Source: Shewanella pealeana ATCC 700345 (lineage in GTDB: Bacteria; Pseudomonadota; Gammaproteobacteria; Enterobacterales; Shewanellaceae). From it: a stretch of 64,000 bases of DNA. Below the pieces are notes generated by a model. That model made no database searches. It saw nothing but the letters and a program-made list of their open reading frames with translations, and was not told where the DNA came from. The translations under genes were made by a program, and so were the position numbers. Positions 55,775 to 63,686 of this stretch are shown piece by piece; positions within the stretch are counted from its first letter, which is position 1; every line of letters begins with the position of its first letter. The stretch lies in the NCBI RefSeq assembly GCF_000018285.1, contig NC_009901.1, forward strand, positions 4,835,001-4,899,000. Direction: 5' to 3'.

Positions 55775-56521
55775 ATGAATAAGAAATTACAATCAGGAAT
55801 AGCTGCGTTAGCTCTCAGTATTTCCTTTTCTTCGAATGCAGCAATGTTAGCCGTTGAGACGGGCTTGATGGATTGGAGAAGTAGCGCATCTGACTACTTT
55901 GGTGAGTCAAAAAATAATAATCCATACATCAAAATGATAGGTGCACATGGCACTGCACTTGGCGATATCTATGGTCATGTCACATTGGAAAACTTCGATA
56001 ATACAGACATTTATGGGACTGAAATAAATCTAGTCGGTCAAATAAATATTGGCGAAACGGATTTCAACTTATACGGCCAAGTGTTTGATAAATCAATGCC
56101 TGTCTGGGGCGAAACCAATACATTGCTTGGACTTAGCTGGGATAAAAACTATGACAATACTTATGTACAGCTAGCGTTCGCCGCACACATAGTGAATGCC
56201 ACATATAAGGCTTTTGACTCTAATTTTGATGAGCAAGGTTTTAATGGTGGCTACGCGTATTTAAATATTAGTCATGATTTATCATTATTTGATCAAGATT
56301 TTAAATTTGTCTGGTGGCAAGAGTTTTATTTCGGCAGAAATGAACAATATTTGGAATTAGCAGGCGACATGGAAGACTTTGGTTTTAATGGTCAACTACG
56401 AGCAAACTGGATAATCAACAATAATTGGTCAGTGGGTGTCAGTTATCGTTACGCAGAAAATAACTTAGGTAAAAAAGGCTATCACGATGCATTTTTTTAC
56501 TCAGTCCAATATAAATTCTAA
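55775..56521 (+). CDS. Outer-membrane channel-like protein paired with AssT 2 (Tsx/OmpK-like)
   Basis: A 248-aa exported protein (signal MNKKLQSGIAALALSISFSSNAA) with repeated amphipathic strands rich in Asp, Asn, Tyr and Trp (MDWRSSASDYFG, YGHVTLENFDN, DFKFVWWQEFYFG) ending in a C-terminal FFYSVQYKF. The WWQEFYFGRNEQ and NWSVGVSYRYAEN strands resemble Tsx/OmpK nucleoside-channel family proteins. GAGGTG lies 6 bp before the ATG. It precedes assT 2 by 14 bp, so the operon order is OMP-assT-dsbL-dsbI. Confidence 0.78.
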   Translation: MNKKLQSGIAALALSISFSSNAAMLAVETGLMDWRSSASDYFGESKNNNPYIKMIGAHGTALGDIYGHVTLENFDNTDIYGTEINLVGQINIGETDFNLYGQVFDKSMPVWGETNTLLGLSWDKNYDNTYVQLAFAAHIVNATYKAFDSNFDEQGFNGGYAYLNISHDLSLFDQDFKFVWWQEFYFGRNEQYLELAGDMEDFGFNGQLRANWIINNNWSVGVSYRYAENNLGKKGYHDAFFYSVQYKF

Positions 56522-56535
56522 TAAAGGGATTAACT

Positions 56536-58296
56536 ATGAAACTTAATAAAATAATGTCAGCGATTTTAACAGCCTCGGTGCTTACTTGCTCGGCAATTTC
56601 ATTATCAGTAAATGCTGCGGGAAATTTACCAGGTACTTCATCTTCCGCTGTTGCTCAAGGACAATTAGGCTTTGTCTACGTTGACCCTTATGACTTTAGT
56701 CCATTGGTTGCAGTGATTGATTTGGGAGGTAAAACGATTACAAACGCCACGGTTTCCGTCAAAGGTAAAGACCGTAAAGGCATTGATATTGATTATCCCG
56801 TCAGTACTACTCAGTTGAATACACATAACGGGATTCCGGTGTTTGGTCTCTACCCTGACCACCTTAATGAAGTTGAAGTCTCCTACAAGCTTGATGGTAA
56901 AAAAATTAAAGAGACATATAAGATCCGTACCAATGATATACCACATCAACATATTGATGGTCAGGATAGAACTCAGTATGAATATGAACCGATTAAAGTT
57001 GCTAAGGGGTTTGAAGATAGATTTTATCTAGTCGATGGCCAAGTCATCACACCCGATCTGCGTGATAAGTGGGATTGGAAACCAACCCAGAATATTATTG
57101 ATACCAACGGTGATGTACGCTGGCACTTAAGTGCCGATGTAATTTATGACCGTCCAGGCGGGTCCATGTCATTTAAACAAACCCGTGACGGTAAGCTTAT
57201 CTTCGGTCAGGGCCTGATGTTTAATCAACATAATGGCTTCCTGTCACCTTACTATGCCAAGTACGACTTTATCGGCAAACCAATTTTCAAACGTGATCTT
57301 CCTCGCGGCTATATCGGTTTCTCTCATGAAGTGACTGAAATGCCAAACGGCAACCTGTTGCTACGTGTGGGCAAAAAAGACTATATCACTCCAACAGGGA
57401 TAAAAGTTGACTCTATTCGTGACCATGTAATTGAAGTTAATAACAATGGCGAAGTCGTTAAGGTATGGGACTTCAATAAGATCCTAGATCCATTACGTGA
57501 TGATGTATTGAGTTCATTGGATATGGGCGCAGTGTGTCTAAACGTAGATGTAGCCTCTGCGGGTAAGACAATGTCAGCAGAAGAGCTAGCAAATGAGCCT
57601 TATGGCGACGTTGCCGGTGTAGATACAGGTCGCAACTGGTTACATATCAACTCTATTGGTTATGACGCAGAAGACGACAGCATCATCATCAGTTCTCGTC
57701 ATCAATCAGCAGTGATTAAGATTGGCCGTGACGATGAAGTGAAATGGATCCTTGGTACCCCTATCGGCTGGGAAGGAGATCTAGCAGATAAGGTACTCAT
57801 CCCGGTTGATAAAAAGGGCAAAAAGTTAAAGTGTGATGCCAAAGATTGTGAAGGTGACTTTGACTGGACATGGACTCAGCATACCGCTTGGCCTGTACCT
57901 GAACGTGGCACAGTTACAGTCTTCGACAATGGCGATGGACGCTCTCTTGAGCAGCCAGCTCTACCGACAATGAAGTACTCTCGTGGTGTTGAATACAAGG
58001 TCGATATGGACAATATGACGGTTCAACAGACCTGGGAATACGGTAAAGACCGCGGCTATGAGTGGTACAGCCCAATTACCTCTATTACTGAATTCCAGCC
58101 AGATCATAACACCATGTTTATGGCATCAGCTTCAGCAGGTCTGCTAGAAAGTGATAAGGCTCCGGAGCATTGGATTACAGAGGTTGATCCAAAAACCAAT
58201 GAAGTAAAAGTTGAAATCAAGGTTAAAACCCTGACTAAACACGAGCCGGGTTACCGCTCAACAGTAGTTCACCCAGAAGCCATGTTTAACCAGTAA
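56536..58296 (+). CDS. assT: Periplasmic arylsulfate sulfotransferase, copy 2
   Basis: A 586-aa AssT paralogue with a signal peptide ending near VNAAG. The catalytic set is conserved: His264 (SHEVTEMPNG), His370 (NWLHINS), Arg388 (SSRHQS) and His449 (TQHTAW). The disulfide cysteines are Cys433 and Cys438, separated by four residues, whereas copy 1 has five between its pair. Overall similarity to copy 1 is roughly half by eye, so this is an old divergence and the two may prefer different phenols. It is followed after 68 bp, with a hairpin, by its own dsbL-dsbI pair. Confidence 0.93.
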   Translation: MKLNKIMSAILTASVLTCSAISLSVNAAGNLPGTSSSAVAQGQLGFVYVDPYDFSPLVAVIDLGGKTITNATVSVKGKDRKGIDIDYPVSTTQLNTHNGIPVFGLYPDHLNEVEVSYKLDGKKIKETYKIRTNDIPHQHIDGQDRTQYEYEPIKVAKGFEDRFYLVDGQVITPDLRDKWDWKPTQNIIDTNGDVRWHLSADVIYDRPGGSMSFKQTRDGKLIFGQGLMFNQHNGFLSPYYAKYDFIGKPIFKRDLPRGYIGFSHEVTEMPNGNLLLRVGKKDYITPTGIKVDSIRDHVIEVNNNGEVVKVWDFNKILDPLRDDVLSSLDMGAVCLNVDVASAGKTMSAEELANEPYGDVAGVDTGRNWLHINSIGYDAEDDSIIISSRHQSAVIKIGRDDEVKWILGTPIGWEGDLADKVLIPVDKKGKKLKCDAKDCEGDFDWTWTQHTAWPVPERGTVTVFDNGDGRSLEQPALPTMKYSRGVEYKVDMDNMTVQQTWEYGKDRGYEWYSPITSITEFQPDHNTMFMASASAGLLESDKAPEHWITEVDPKTNEVKVEIKVKTLTKHEPGYRSTVVHPEAMFNQ

Positions 58297-58307
58297 TAAA
58301 CCAATGG

Positions 58308-58329
58308 CAGCGCCTTTTAAAAGGCGCTG
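58308..58329 (+). other. 22-bp perfect palindrome between assT 2 and dsbL 2
   Basis: Arms CAGCGCCTTTT / AAAAGGCGCTG without a spacer form a hairpin in the assT 2-dsbL 2 gap, followed by ACAGCTGTTAACC. It could attenuate dsbLI 2 relative to assT 2 or protect the upstream mRNA. Confidence 0.6.
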
Positions 58330-58364
58330 ACAGCTGTTAACCCTATTTTTAATGGAACTCACTC

Positions 58365-58976
58365 ATGAAAAAAACACTTACCGCCATCGCAGCAACTCTA
58401 TTCCTATCATTTGGTGCTCATGCCGCCACGGAGGGAGTGGAATATCAAGTATTACCAGAAGTGGCTCAATTTAACGCACCGAACCAAGTAGTGAAGATCT
58501 ACTCGATTAACTGCCCATTCTGCTACAAGTATGAAAAAGCAGGCATTCCAAACGACAAATTATTGCCTGCTGGTAGCACGTTAGAGCAATACCATATCAC
58601 CAGCAAACCGCCTTTTGGTGTAGAAAAATCCACTGCTTTGGCCATCGCTAAAGAGATCAAGGGGGACAAGGTATTCAAGCAACTAAAAGATAAATATTAC
58701 GACCAATACCACGTTAAAAAAGTGAAGTTTAAAGATGCTGACTCAACGATTGCTTTTACCTTAGATACTTTGGGCATGAACCGCGCCGAGTTCGATACTT
58801 ATGCTCAAGATCCAAAAGTAAAACAGCTAATGACCAAATGGGATAAAGGGGTTGAAGTCGCCAAAATCCAAGGCGTTCCAGCCATTACCGTTAACGGTAA
58901 ATACCTGATCAACACCAAGTCAATCCGCTCGATGGATATGCTCAAAGAGCTGATTGCTGAATTGTCGGCTAAGTAA
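58365..58976 (+). CDS. dsbL: DsbL-like periplasmic dithiol oxidase, copy 2
   Basis: 203 aa, same signal peptide, CPFC active site (C50, C53) and cis-Pro loop as copy 1, with seven substitutions by eye (for example M67L, S139N-type changes away from the active site). The genes match almost perfectly over the first 60 bp but differ at many third codon positions beyond it. It lies in an operon with OMP 2 and assT 2, and dsbI 2 starts 9 bp after it. Confidence 0.92.
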   Translation: MKKTLTAIAATLFLSFGAHAATEGVEYQVLPEVAQFNAPNQVVKIYSINCPFCYKYEKAGIPNDKLLPAGSTLEQYHITSKPPFGVEKSTALAIAKEIKGDKVFKQLKDKYYDQYHVKKVKFKDADSTIAFTLDTLGMNRAEFDTYAQDPKVKQLMTKWDKGVEVAKIQGVPAITVNGKYLINTKSIRSMDMLKELIAELSAK

Positions 58977-58985
58977 GGGGTCACT

Positions 58986-59609
58986 ATGTCAATTAAAGAG
59001 TTCTGGGGGCAGTTTAAGGCTACCCCAGCCGACAGTTTAACGCACATGCAAGACCATCGACCGATCTGGTTAGTGATGGTTGGCGGAGCACTATTTCTTA
59101 TTCTGTCGGCTATCTTTTACTTCCAGCTATTTCTGGCGATGGATCCCTGTGAGCTATGTGTTTACATTCGCTTCAGCCAGTGCTGTATCGTGCTTGCGGG
59201 CTTGATCATTTTGATCGACCCAAAGAATCACATACTAAAGTTCTTGGGCTTATTACTGGCATGGTACGCGGTGATCCAAGGCTGGATGTGGTCTTATGAA
59301 CTGATGAAGATCCATGATGCTGCACATATGGTTGTCGATGAGTCGATGGACTTCTTTGCTGCTGCAGGTGATGCAGCAGGTTCAGCTTGCTCAACCGATC
59401 CTCGCTTCCCACTCAATCTTCCACTTGATGAGTGGTTACCGTTTGAGTTCGCACCAACGGGTGGTTGTGGTGAAGATGATTGGTCACTACTCGGCATGAA
59501 CATGGCGCACTACTGCATGATCGCTTACACCGTATTTATGGTCTGTTTAGCGCCACTGACTTTGGGTTGGGTTCGCTCACTGAAGAAACTTCTTCCGTTT
59601 AAGAAGTAA
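58986..59609 (+). CDS. dsbI: DsbI-like quinone-linked reoxidase of DsbL, copy 2
   Basis: 207 aa, four TM segments, MDPCELCVYIRF active pair and the same second Cys pair in the periplasmic loop as copy 1; about seven substitutions plus a shorter, different N-terminus (MSIKEFWG versus MSLQQRLKEFWG). Last gene of the OMP-assT-dsbL-dsbI operon. Confidence 0.92.
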   Translation: MSIKEFWGQFKATPADSLTHMQDHRPIWLVMVGGALFLILSAIFYFQLFLAMDPCELCVYIRFSQCCIVLAGLIILIDPKNHILKFLGLLLAWYAVIQGWMWSYELMKIHDAAHMVVDESMDFFAAAGDAAGSACSTDPRFPLNLPLDEWLPFEFAPTGGCGEDDWSLLGMNMAHYCMIAYTVFMVCLAPLTLGWVRSLKKLLPFKK

Positions 59610-59650
59610 CTTCTGAAGTAACTGCGGATCACTCATGAGTGATTAAAACT

Positions 59651-59674
59651 GTAGCCACTAATTTTAGTGGCTAC
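59651..59674 (+). terminator. Terminator after dsbI 2
   Basis: A 10-bp stem GTAGCCACTA / TAGTGGCTAC with an ATTT loop, clearly related to the stem after dsbI 1. Confidence 0.8.
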
Positions 59675-59800
59675 TTATACCAATACAAATTCTAACTGTT
59701 GCCCTTCTTTAACCCTCTTAAGCCAATATCCAGCAAGCCTTCTTCCTCAGCTTATTGAATAATGCCGTAAGCAGTTTAAGCAGATAGAGAAGAGTCCCGA

Positions 59801-60691
59801 CTAAGATACGCTGCTCGCATATTCTGCAATTATCCAATCGACAATCTTGGTTATGCGGGCATCCCGTTTTCTTGAAGACTTAAAAGCGATGGAGTAGGTC
59901 CAACCTGTAAAACAATGGGGGAGCTCCAGCTTAACGAGATTTCCTGAGTCGACTTCAATCTGCAGGGTCTGCTCTAGACCCAAAACGATGCCTTGCCCAA
60001 AAATGGCCGCCTGAACCGCAAGCATATTGTGGTTGAATACGATTTTCCGCTGCAAGGGGCCCACAGCCACCTTGTTAAACCTGAACCAGCCTTCCCAATC
60101 GACACCATAGTCTTTGTGCTTCGAGTAAAGCAGCGTCTGCTCATGGAAGGTTTCTGAAGAGATATTAGGATGTTTCTCCAAATACTTGGGGCTACAGTAT
60201 GCCACCAGCTTCTCTTCCACTAATGGGATGATGGTATAACCATCTTGGCATTCACGAGTAATAATAAAGATGTCGGCGAGCATATCGCTCATCTCGACAT
60301 CATCTTGGAACATGCCTACATTAATATTGAACTCTGGGTGCTCCGCTCTTAGCTTTGCCATTTTAGGCACCAGCCAGCGAGCGGCTAAAGAGTTATAGGA
60401 GTGAACCCTAACCTCGTTAGACATATCCGGCACTAAGCTTGCGCAGACACTATTTAAATCATAGAAAACAGGTGCCAACCTCTGCCTAAGCTCAAGTCCT
60501 GATTCGGTAAGGGTGATCTTTCCCGCGTTGCGGTGAAATAGCTTTTCTAAGAAGTAATCTTCAAGCAGCTTTATCTGTTGTGAGACAGCGCTCTGGGTGA
60601 TGCACAACTCATTCGCAGCAAGCGAACAGCTTTCCAACCTCGCGCATGATTCAAAAACCTGTAACGCCCTTAACGGAATGTTATTATTCAT
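59801..60691 (-). CDS. LysR-family regulator (GcvA-like) at the right edge of the AssT region
   Basis: A 296-aa LysR protein with the GcvA-type N-terminus (IPLRALQVFESCARLESCSLAANELCITQSAVSQQIKLLEDYFLEKLFHRNAGKITLT) and a substrate-binding domain with VAYCSPKYLEKHP. It is convergent with dsbI 2. It could regulate assT 2 or the esterase/cai-like genes beyond; the sequence does not settle which. Confidence 0.88.
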   Translation of the reverse strand: MNNNIPLRALQVFESCARLESCSLAANELCITQSAVSQQIKLLEDYFLEKLFHRNAGKITLTESGLELRQRLAPVFYDLNSVCASLVPDMSNEVRVHSYNSLAARWLVPKMAKLRAEHPEFNINVGMFQDDVEMSDMLADIFIITRECQDGYTIIPLVEEKLVAYCSPKYLEKHPNISSETFHEQTLLYSKHKDYGVDWEGWFRFNKVAVGPLQRKIVFNHNMLAVQAAIFGQGIVLGLEQTLQIEVDSGNLVKLELPHCFTGWTYSIAFKSSRKRDARITKIVDWIIAEYASSVS

Positions 60692-60879
60692 ATTTTAGTA
60701 CATGATTTAAGTGCCTGAGACTCGAGACTAGCATAAGGATTTAGAATAAAAATGTAACTATGGCCACAATAAGATACGAATTAATTTGAGTTAGGCGACT
60801 AGATGACAATATTTGGAACAAGCTCACGAAATTGTTTGTTTTGCGAGCAGTTCCAGATGTGATGTAAAATAAATTAAAC

Positions 60880-61818
60880 CTAGATCTCTAACAGATCTTG
60901 CTTAAGTTCATCGAGAAACTCATCGGCCTGTTCGAACACCCCAAGCATCTTAATAAATCCATGGATCACGCCATCAAAACAGCGGTATTTCACTTTGATG
61001 CCAGAGCCTTGCAGTTCACGAGCATAGAGGTAACCGTCATCGCATAGTGGATCAAACTCTGCAGTGTAGATCAGTGTTGGTGGCAGATCTTTGTGGCTCT
61101 GAGCATTCAGCGGAGAACAATAGGGATTTATTGCATCGGCTTCGCTACGCAGGTAGTGGCCCCAATAATACTTCATACTGGCCTGTTGCAGTAGATAGCC
61201 TTCTGCATGAGCAATGGCCGATGGCGTCTGCCAGCCATATTGCACCGCTGGATAAACTAATACTTGAAATGCCAGTTTTGGTCCTTGTTCATCACGTAAT
61301 CTTAAGGTCACAGCCGCCGCAAGATTACCACCCGCACTATCACCAAATATACCGATGCGGTTCGAGTCTAACCCCAGTAAACTTGCATGTTCAAATATCC
61401 ACAGTGTCGACGCATAACAGTCATCCATTGGGATAGGAAACTTGTGTTCCGGTGCCTTCTGATAATTAATTGCGATAACAACCGATCCGGTACGATTAGC
61501 GAGGGCACGGCTAAAATGATCATTAGTCTCTATGTTCGATACCACCCAGCCGCTGCCATGAATAAAAATAATTGCCGGCTGTAACTCGCTCGTGTCACCT
61601 TTCGGGCGGTAGATCCTAATGGGCAGATCCGCCGTCGGCCCAGGAATAAAACTATGCTCTATTGCGGCCACGGGCTCTAACACTCGGTCGCCTTTCATCT
61701 TAGTCAGCTCATTCATATCTAAGCGCCTCGACTCTGCCGGCGTCATATCTTCATAGGCTTGTGCGCCAGAATCATGCACTTGCTGTAAAAACAGCGCAAC
61801 TTTTGGATCTAACGGCAT
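60880..61818 (-). CDS. HSL-family alpha/beta-hydrolase esterase
   Basis: A 312-aa carboxylesterase of the hormone-sensitive-lipase family. The oxyanion-hole motif reads HGSGWV (usual HGGGW), the nucleophile is in GDSAGGN, and the acid and His are in DPLCDDG and FDGVIHGF. It prefers short acyl or aryl esters by family, substrate unknown. The start at 61818 (MPLDPKVALFL) has GAAGGGAAG upstream; an ATG at 61863 would add 15 residues unlike the family. It sits upstream of the AssT loci in the direction of reading and might hydrolyse aryl esters, but that link is only positional. Confidence 0.85.
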   Translation of the reverse strand: MPLDPKVALFLQQVHDSGAQAYEDMTPAESRRLDMNELTKMKGDRVLEPVAAIEHSFIPGPTADLPIRIYRPKGDTSELQPAIIFIHGSGWVVSNIETNDHFSRALANRTGSVVIAINYQKAPEHKFPIPMDDCYASTLWIFEHASLLGLDSNRIGIFGDSAGGNLAAAVTLRLRDEQGPKLAFQVLVYPAVQYGWQTPSAIAHAEGYLLQQASMKYYWGHYLRSEADAINPYCSPLNAQSHKDLPPTLIYTAEFDPLCDDGYLYARELQGSGIKVKYRCFDGVIHGFIKMLGVFEQADEFLDELKQDLLEI

Positions 61819-61903
61819 ACTACTTCCCTTCTCTATTACAGTCTCCCAGCCACAGCTGTTCAACTGTCTATAGTTTCAATTAATCGTTTCAATTATTAGG
61901 TGT

Positions 61904-61988
61904 GCCGCCTGAGGCGCTAATCGGTTTAAGCGTTATTGGGGTCGCACTCCCCCTTAAACCTTGAGCCCCTATGGCTCACTCAGGCGGC
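61904..61988. repeat. Nested inverted-repeat structure between caiE-like and esterase genes
   Basis: The outer arms GCCGCCTGAG (61904-61913) and CTCAGGCGGC (61979-61988) pair perfectly; inside them GGTTTAAG (61923-61930) pairs with CTTAAACC (61953-61960), and GGGG pairs with CCCC at the tip. This could be a structured RNA, a REP-like element or a complex terminator. Confidence 0.6.
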
Positions 61989-61993
61989 TTGAA

Positions 61994-62602
61994 TTATCCG
62001 GCTTGTGTTTGCTGCGCTTTGGGCTGCACCTCGGTCACCCCTTTTAATCTAGGCCTGTTAACTTCCTGCTGAGTTAACGGCGTAACAGGCTGCATTGTCT
62101 TCGCCGAGCGCTGTGCCAACACCTGATATTCCAGCGTATTAAGCCCTTTCCAATGCAAGTCCTGCTCAGTCACTTCGCGTACCATTTTGGCGGGTTGTCC
62201 CATCAACATCTGTTTAGCCGTACCTTGAAAGCCCGCTTTAACAAAGCTCATGGCGGCGACCATGCTATCTTCACCAATCACAGCGCCATCCATCACCACC
62301 GCATTCATCCCCACTAAGGCGTTACGCTTTATTACGCAGCCATGCAAAATAGCGCCATGACCGATATGACCATCAGGCTCAACAACCGTATCCATGTCGC
62401 AGTATCCATGCATGATGCAACCATCTTGCAAATTACTACCTCGCTGCAAAATCAAACGTCCATAATCACCACGCAGTGAAGCATTGGGGCCGATATACAC
62501 ACCAGCCTCGACAATGACATCCCCTATCAGCACAGCTGTTGGGTGCACATAAGCGCTCGGGTCGACAACAGGAGTTAATCCTTCAAATTCATAGCAGGGC
62601 AT
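61994..62602 (-). CDS. caiE: CaiE/PaaY-type left-handed beta-helix protein
   Basis: A hexapeptide-repeat protein of the gamma-carbonic-anhydrase/acyltransferase fold, tied in E. coli to carnitine metabolism (CaiE) or phenylacetate degradation (PaaY, a thioesterase). From [29 protein letters not shown] it follows CaiE closely: [40 protein letters not shown] and LNTLEYQ, ending [11 protein letters not shown], then a short extra tail. The frame opens at 62662, adding 20 residues; the later ATG fits the family length (about 202 aa) but neither has a strong Shine-Dalgarno. Confidence 0.85.
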   Translation of the reverse strand: MPCYEFEGLTPVVDPSAYVHPTAVLIGDVIVEAGVYIGPNASLRGDYGRLILQRGSNLQDGCIMHGYCDMDTVVEPDGHIGHGAILHGCVIKRNALVGMNAVVMDGAVIGEDSMVAAMSFVKAGFQGTAKQMLMGQPAKMVREVTEQDLHWKGLNTLEYQVLAQRSAKTMQPVTPLTQQEVNRPRLKGVTEVQPKAQQTQAG

Positions 62603-62713
62603 AAATTGTTTTACTCTTAATAGATCACACGGCTCACTACTTGGCTGTTGCGCCTCAAACATTAAGACGTCACAGCTAAATACTGACTTCGTTAACCTCT
62701 ATTTCCTATCTAG

Positions 62714-62735
62714 ATAGGAGGCGAAAGCCTCCTAT
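62714..62735 (-). other. Intercistronic hairpin between the hydratase and caiE-like genes
   Basis: A 9-bp stem ATAGGAGGC / GCCTCCTAT with a GAAA loop on the plus strand, 6 bp beyond the hydratase stop. It lacks a T-run and is probably an mRNA-processing or partial-termination element. Confidence 0.55.
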
Positions 62736-62741
62736 AAAGGC

Positions 62742-63593
62742 TTACTTCCACTCAACTAAACCAAAGTTAAGATAGAAAGTGTCAGGATCGTTGGCATCCA
62801 TCACTCTGAAATGGACACAGTTATCATCCCATTTCCAAATTTGAGTTTTGACCCTAGCGCCGGGATACAAGGATTTAGTTAGCCGCGTCTTAAAGCGTGT
62901 CAATCGCTCTGGCTCACCGGGAAACATAGCCTGAATCACATGACGACAGGCGACACCCGCCGTGCTCACACCGTGTAGATTCGGCTTCGGGTGGCCAAAC
63001 TCCTGCGCATACTCCCAATCCACATGCTGGGGATGGTCATCACCGGACAAGCGGTAAATAAGCGCTTGGTTTAACGGAATATCTTGCTCTATTTCAAAGT
63101 CAGGTTCACGTTCAGGGATCTCAACGATATCTTTAGGTGCCTGAGGGCCACCAAATCCACCGTCATACAGGGCGCAATCCCAACTCTCATTGGTAAACAG
63201 TTTAGTGCCCGCCTCATCAAAGGTTTCACCTATGTGTTGCGCCAAACAGCCTCGCCCCTCACCTCTGTCGAACAATCCTTTTAGCAACACCTTAGTGCTC
63301 AGCTTGCCGGGATGGGTTGGTAATGGTTGATGAATTTGCAGATCAAAGCCCCAATGCAAGGATCCCCCCCAATTAAAACCATAATCGATAGTCTTAGTGA
63401 CCTGGGCATCGACAATTTGGGTCGCCGCGAAGATAGGCAGTACCTTTAACTGCTTCTCATACACATAATCCAGATCGGTTTTCCCATCGCTACCTGCGCC
63501 GCAGCCCAGCGCGAATAACATCACATCTCTAGCGGTATACTCATTAACGAACGGGCCATAAGTTTGCCCCTGCATCTCTAATTTCAACGCCAT
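62742..63593 (-). CDS. MaoC-like (R)-enoyl-CoA hydratase 2
   Basis: A 283-aa double-hot-dog protein of the hydratase-2 type, which adds water to trans-2-enoyl-CoA to form the (R)-3-hydroxyacyl-CoA. The catalytic motif is YRLSGDDHPQHVDWEYAQEFGHPKPNLHG (Asp and His), and the N-terminal half (YTARDVMLFALGCGAG) matches the family's substrate-gate domain. It lies between the CaiD-like and CaiE-like genes on the same strand, suggesting a shared CoA-thioester pathway. Confidence 0.88.
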   Translation of the reverse strand: MALKLEMQGQTYGPFVNEYTARDVMLFALGCGAGSDGKTDLDYVYEKQLKVLPIFAATQIVDAQVTKTIDYGFNWGGSLHWGFDLQIHQPLPTHPGKLSTKVLLKGLFDRGEGRGCLAQHIGETFDEAGTKLFTNESWDCALYDGGFGGPQAPKDIVEIPEREPDFEIEQDIPLNQALIYRLSGDDHPQHVDWEYAQEFGHPKPNLHGVSTAGVACRHVIQAMFPGEPERLTRFKTRLTKSLYPGARVKTQIWKWDDNCVHFRVMDANDPDTFYLNFGLVEWK

Positions 63594-63686
63594 TGGTGAA
63601 TCCTTCCATTACCGACGAACACTTAAAATAAAACCCGATATCCCATGGGAAATATCAGGCTCTATTTCGATTGATAGTACTGAAAC

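Noticed and set aside
53490..59609. Duplicated dsbLI considered as an assembly artefact
   Set aside because: The copies differ at many silent positions, have different N-termini in DsbI, and lie beside unlike assT genes, so both are real.
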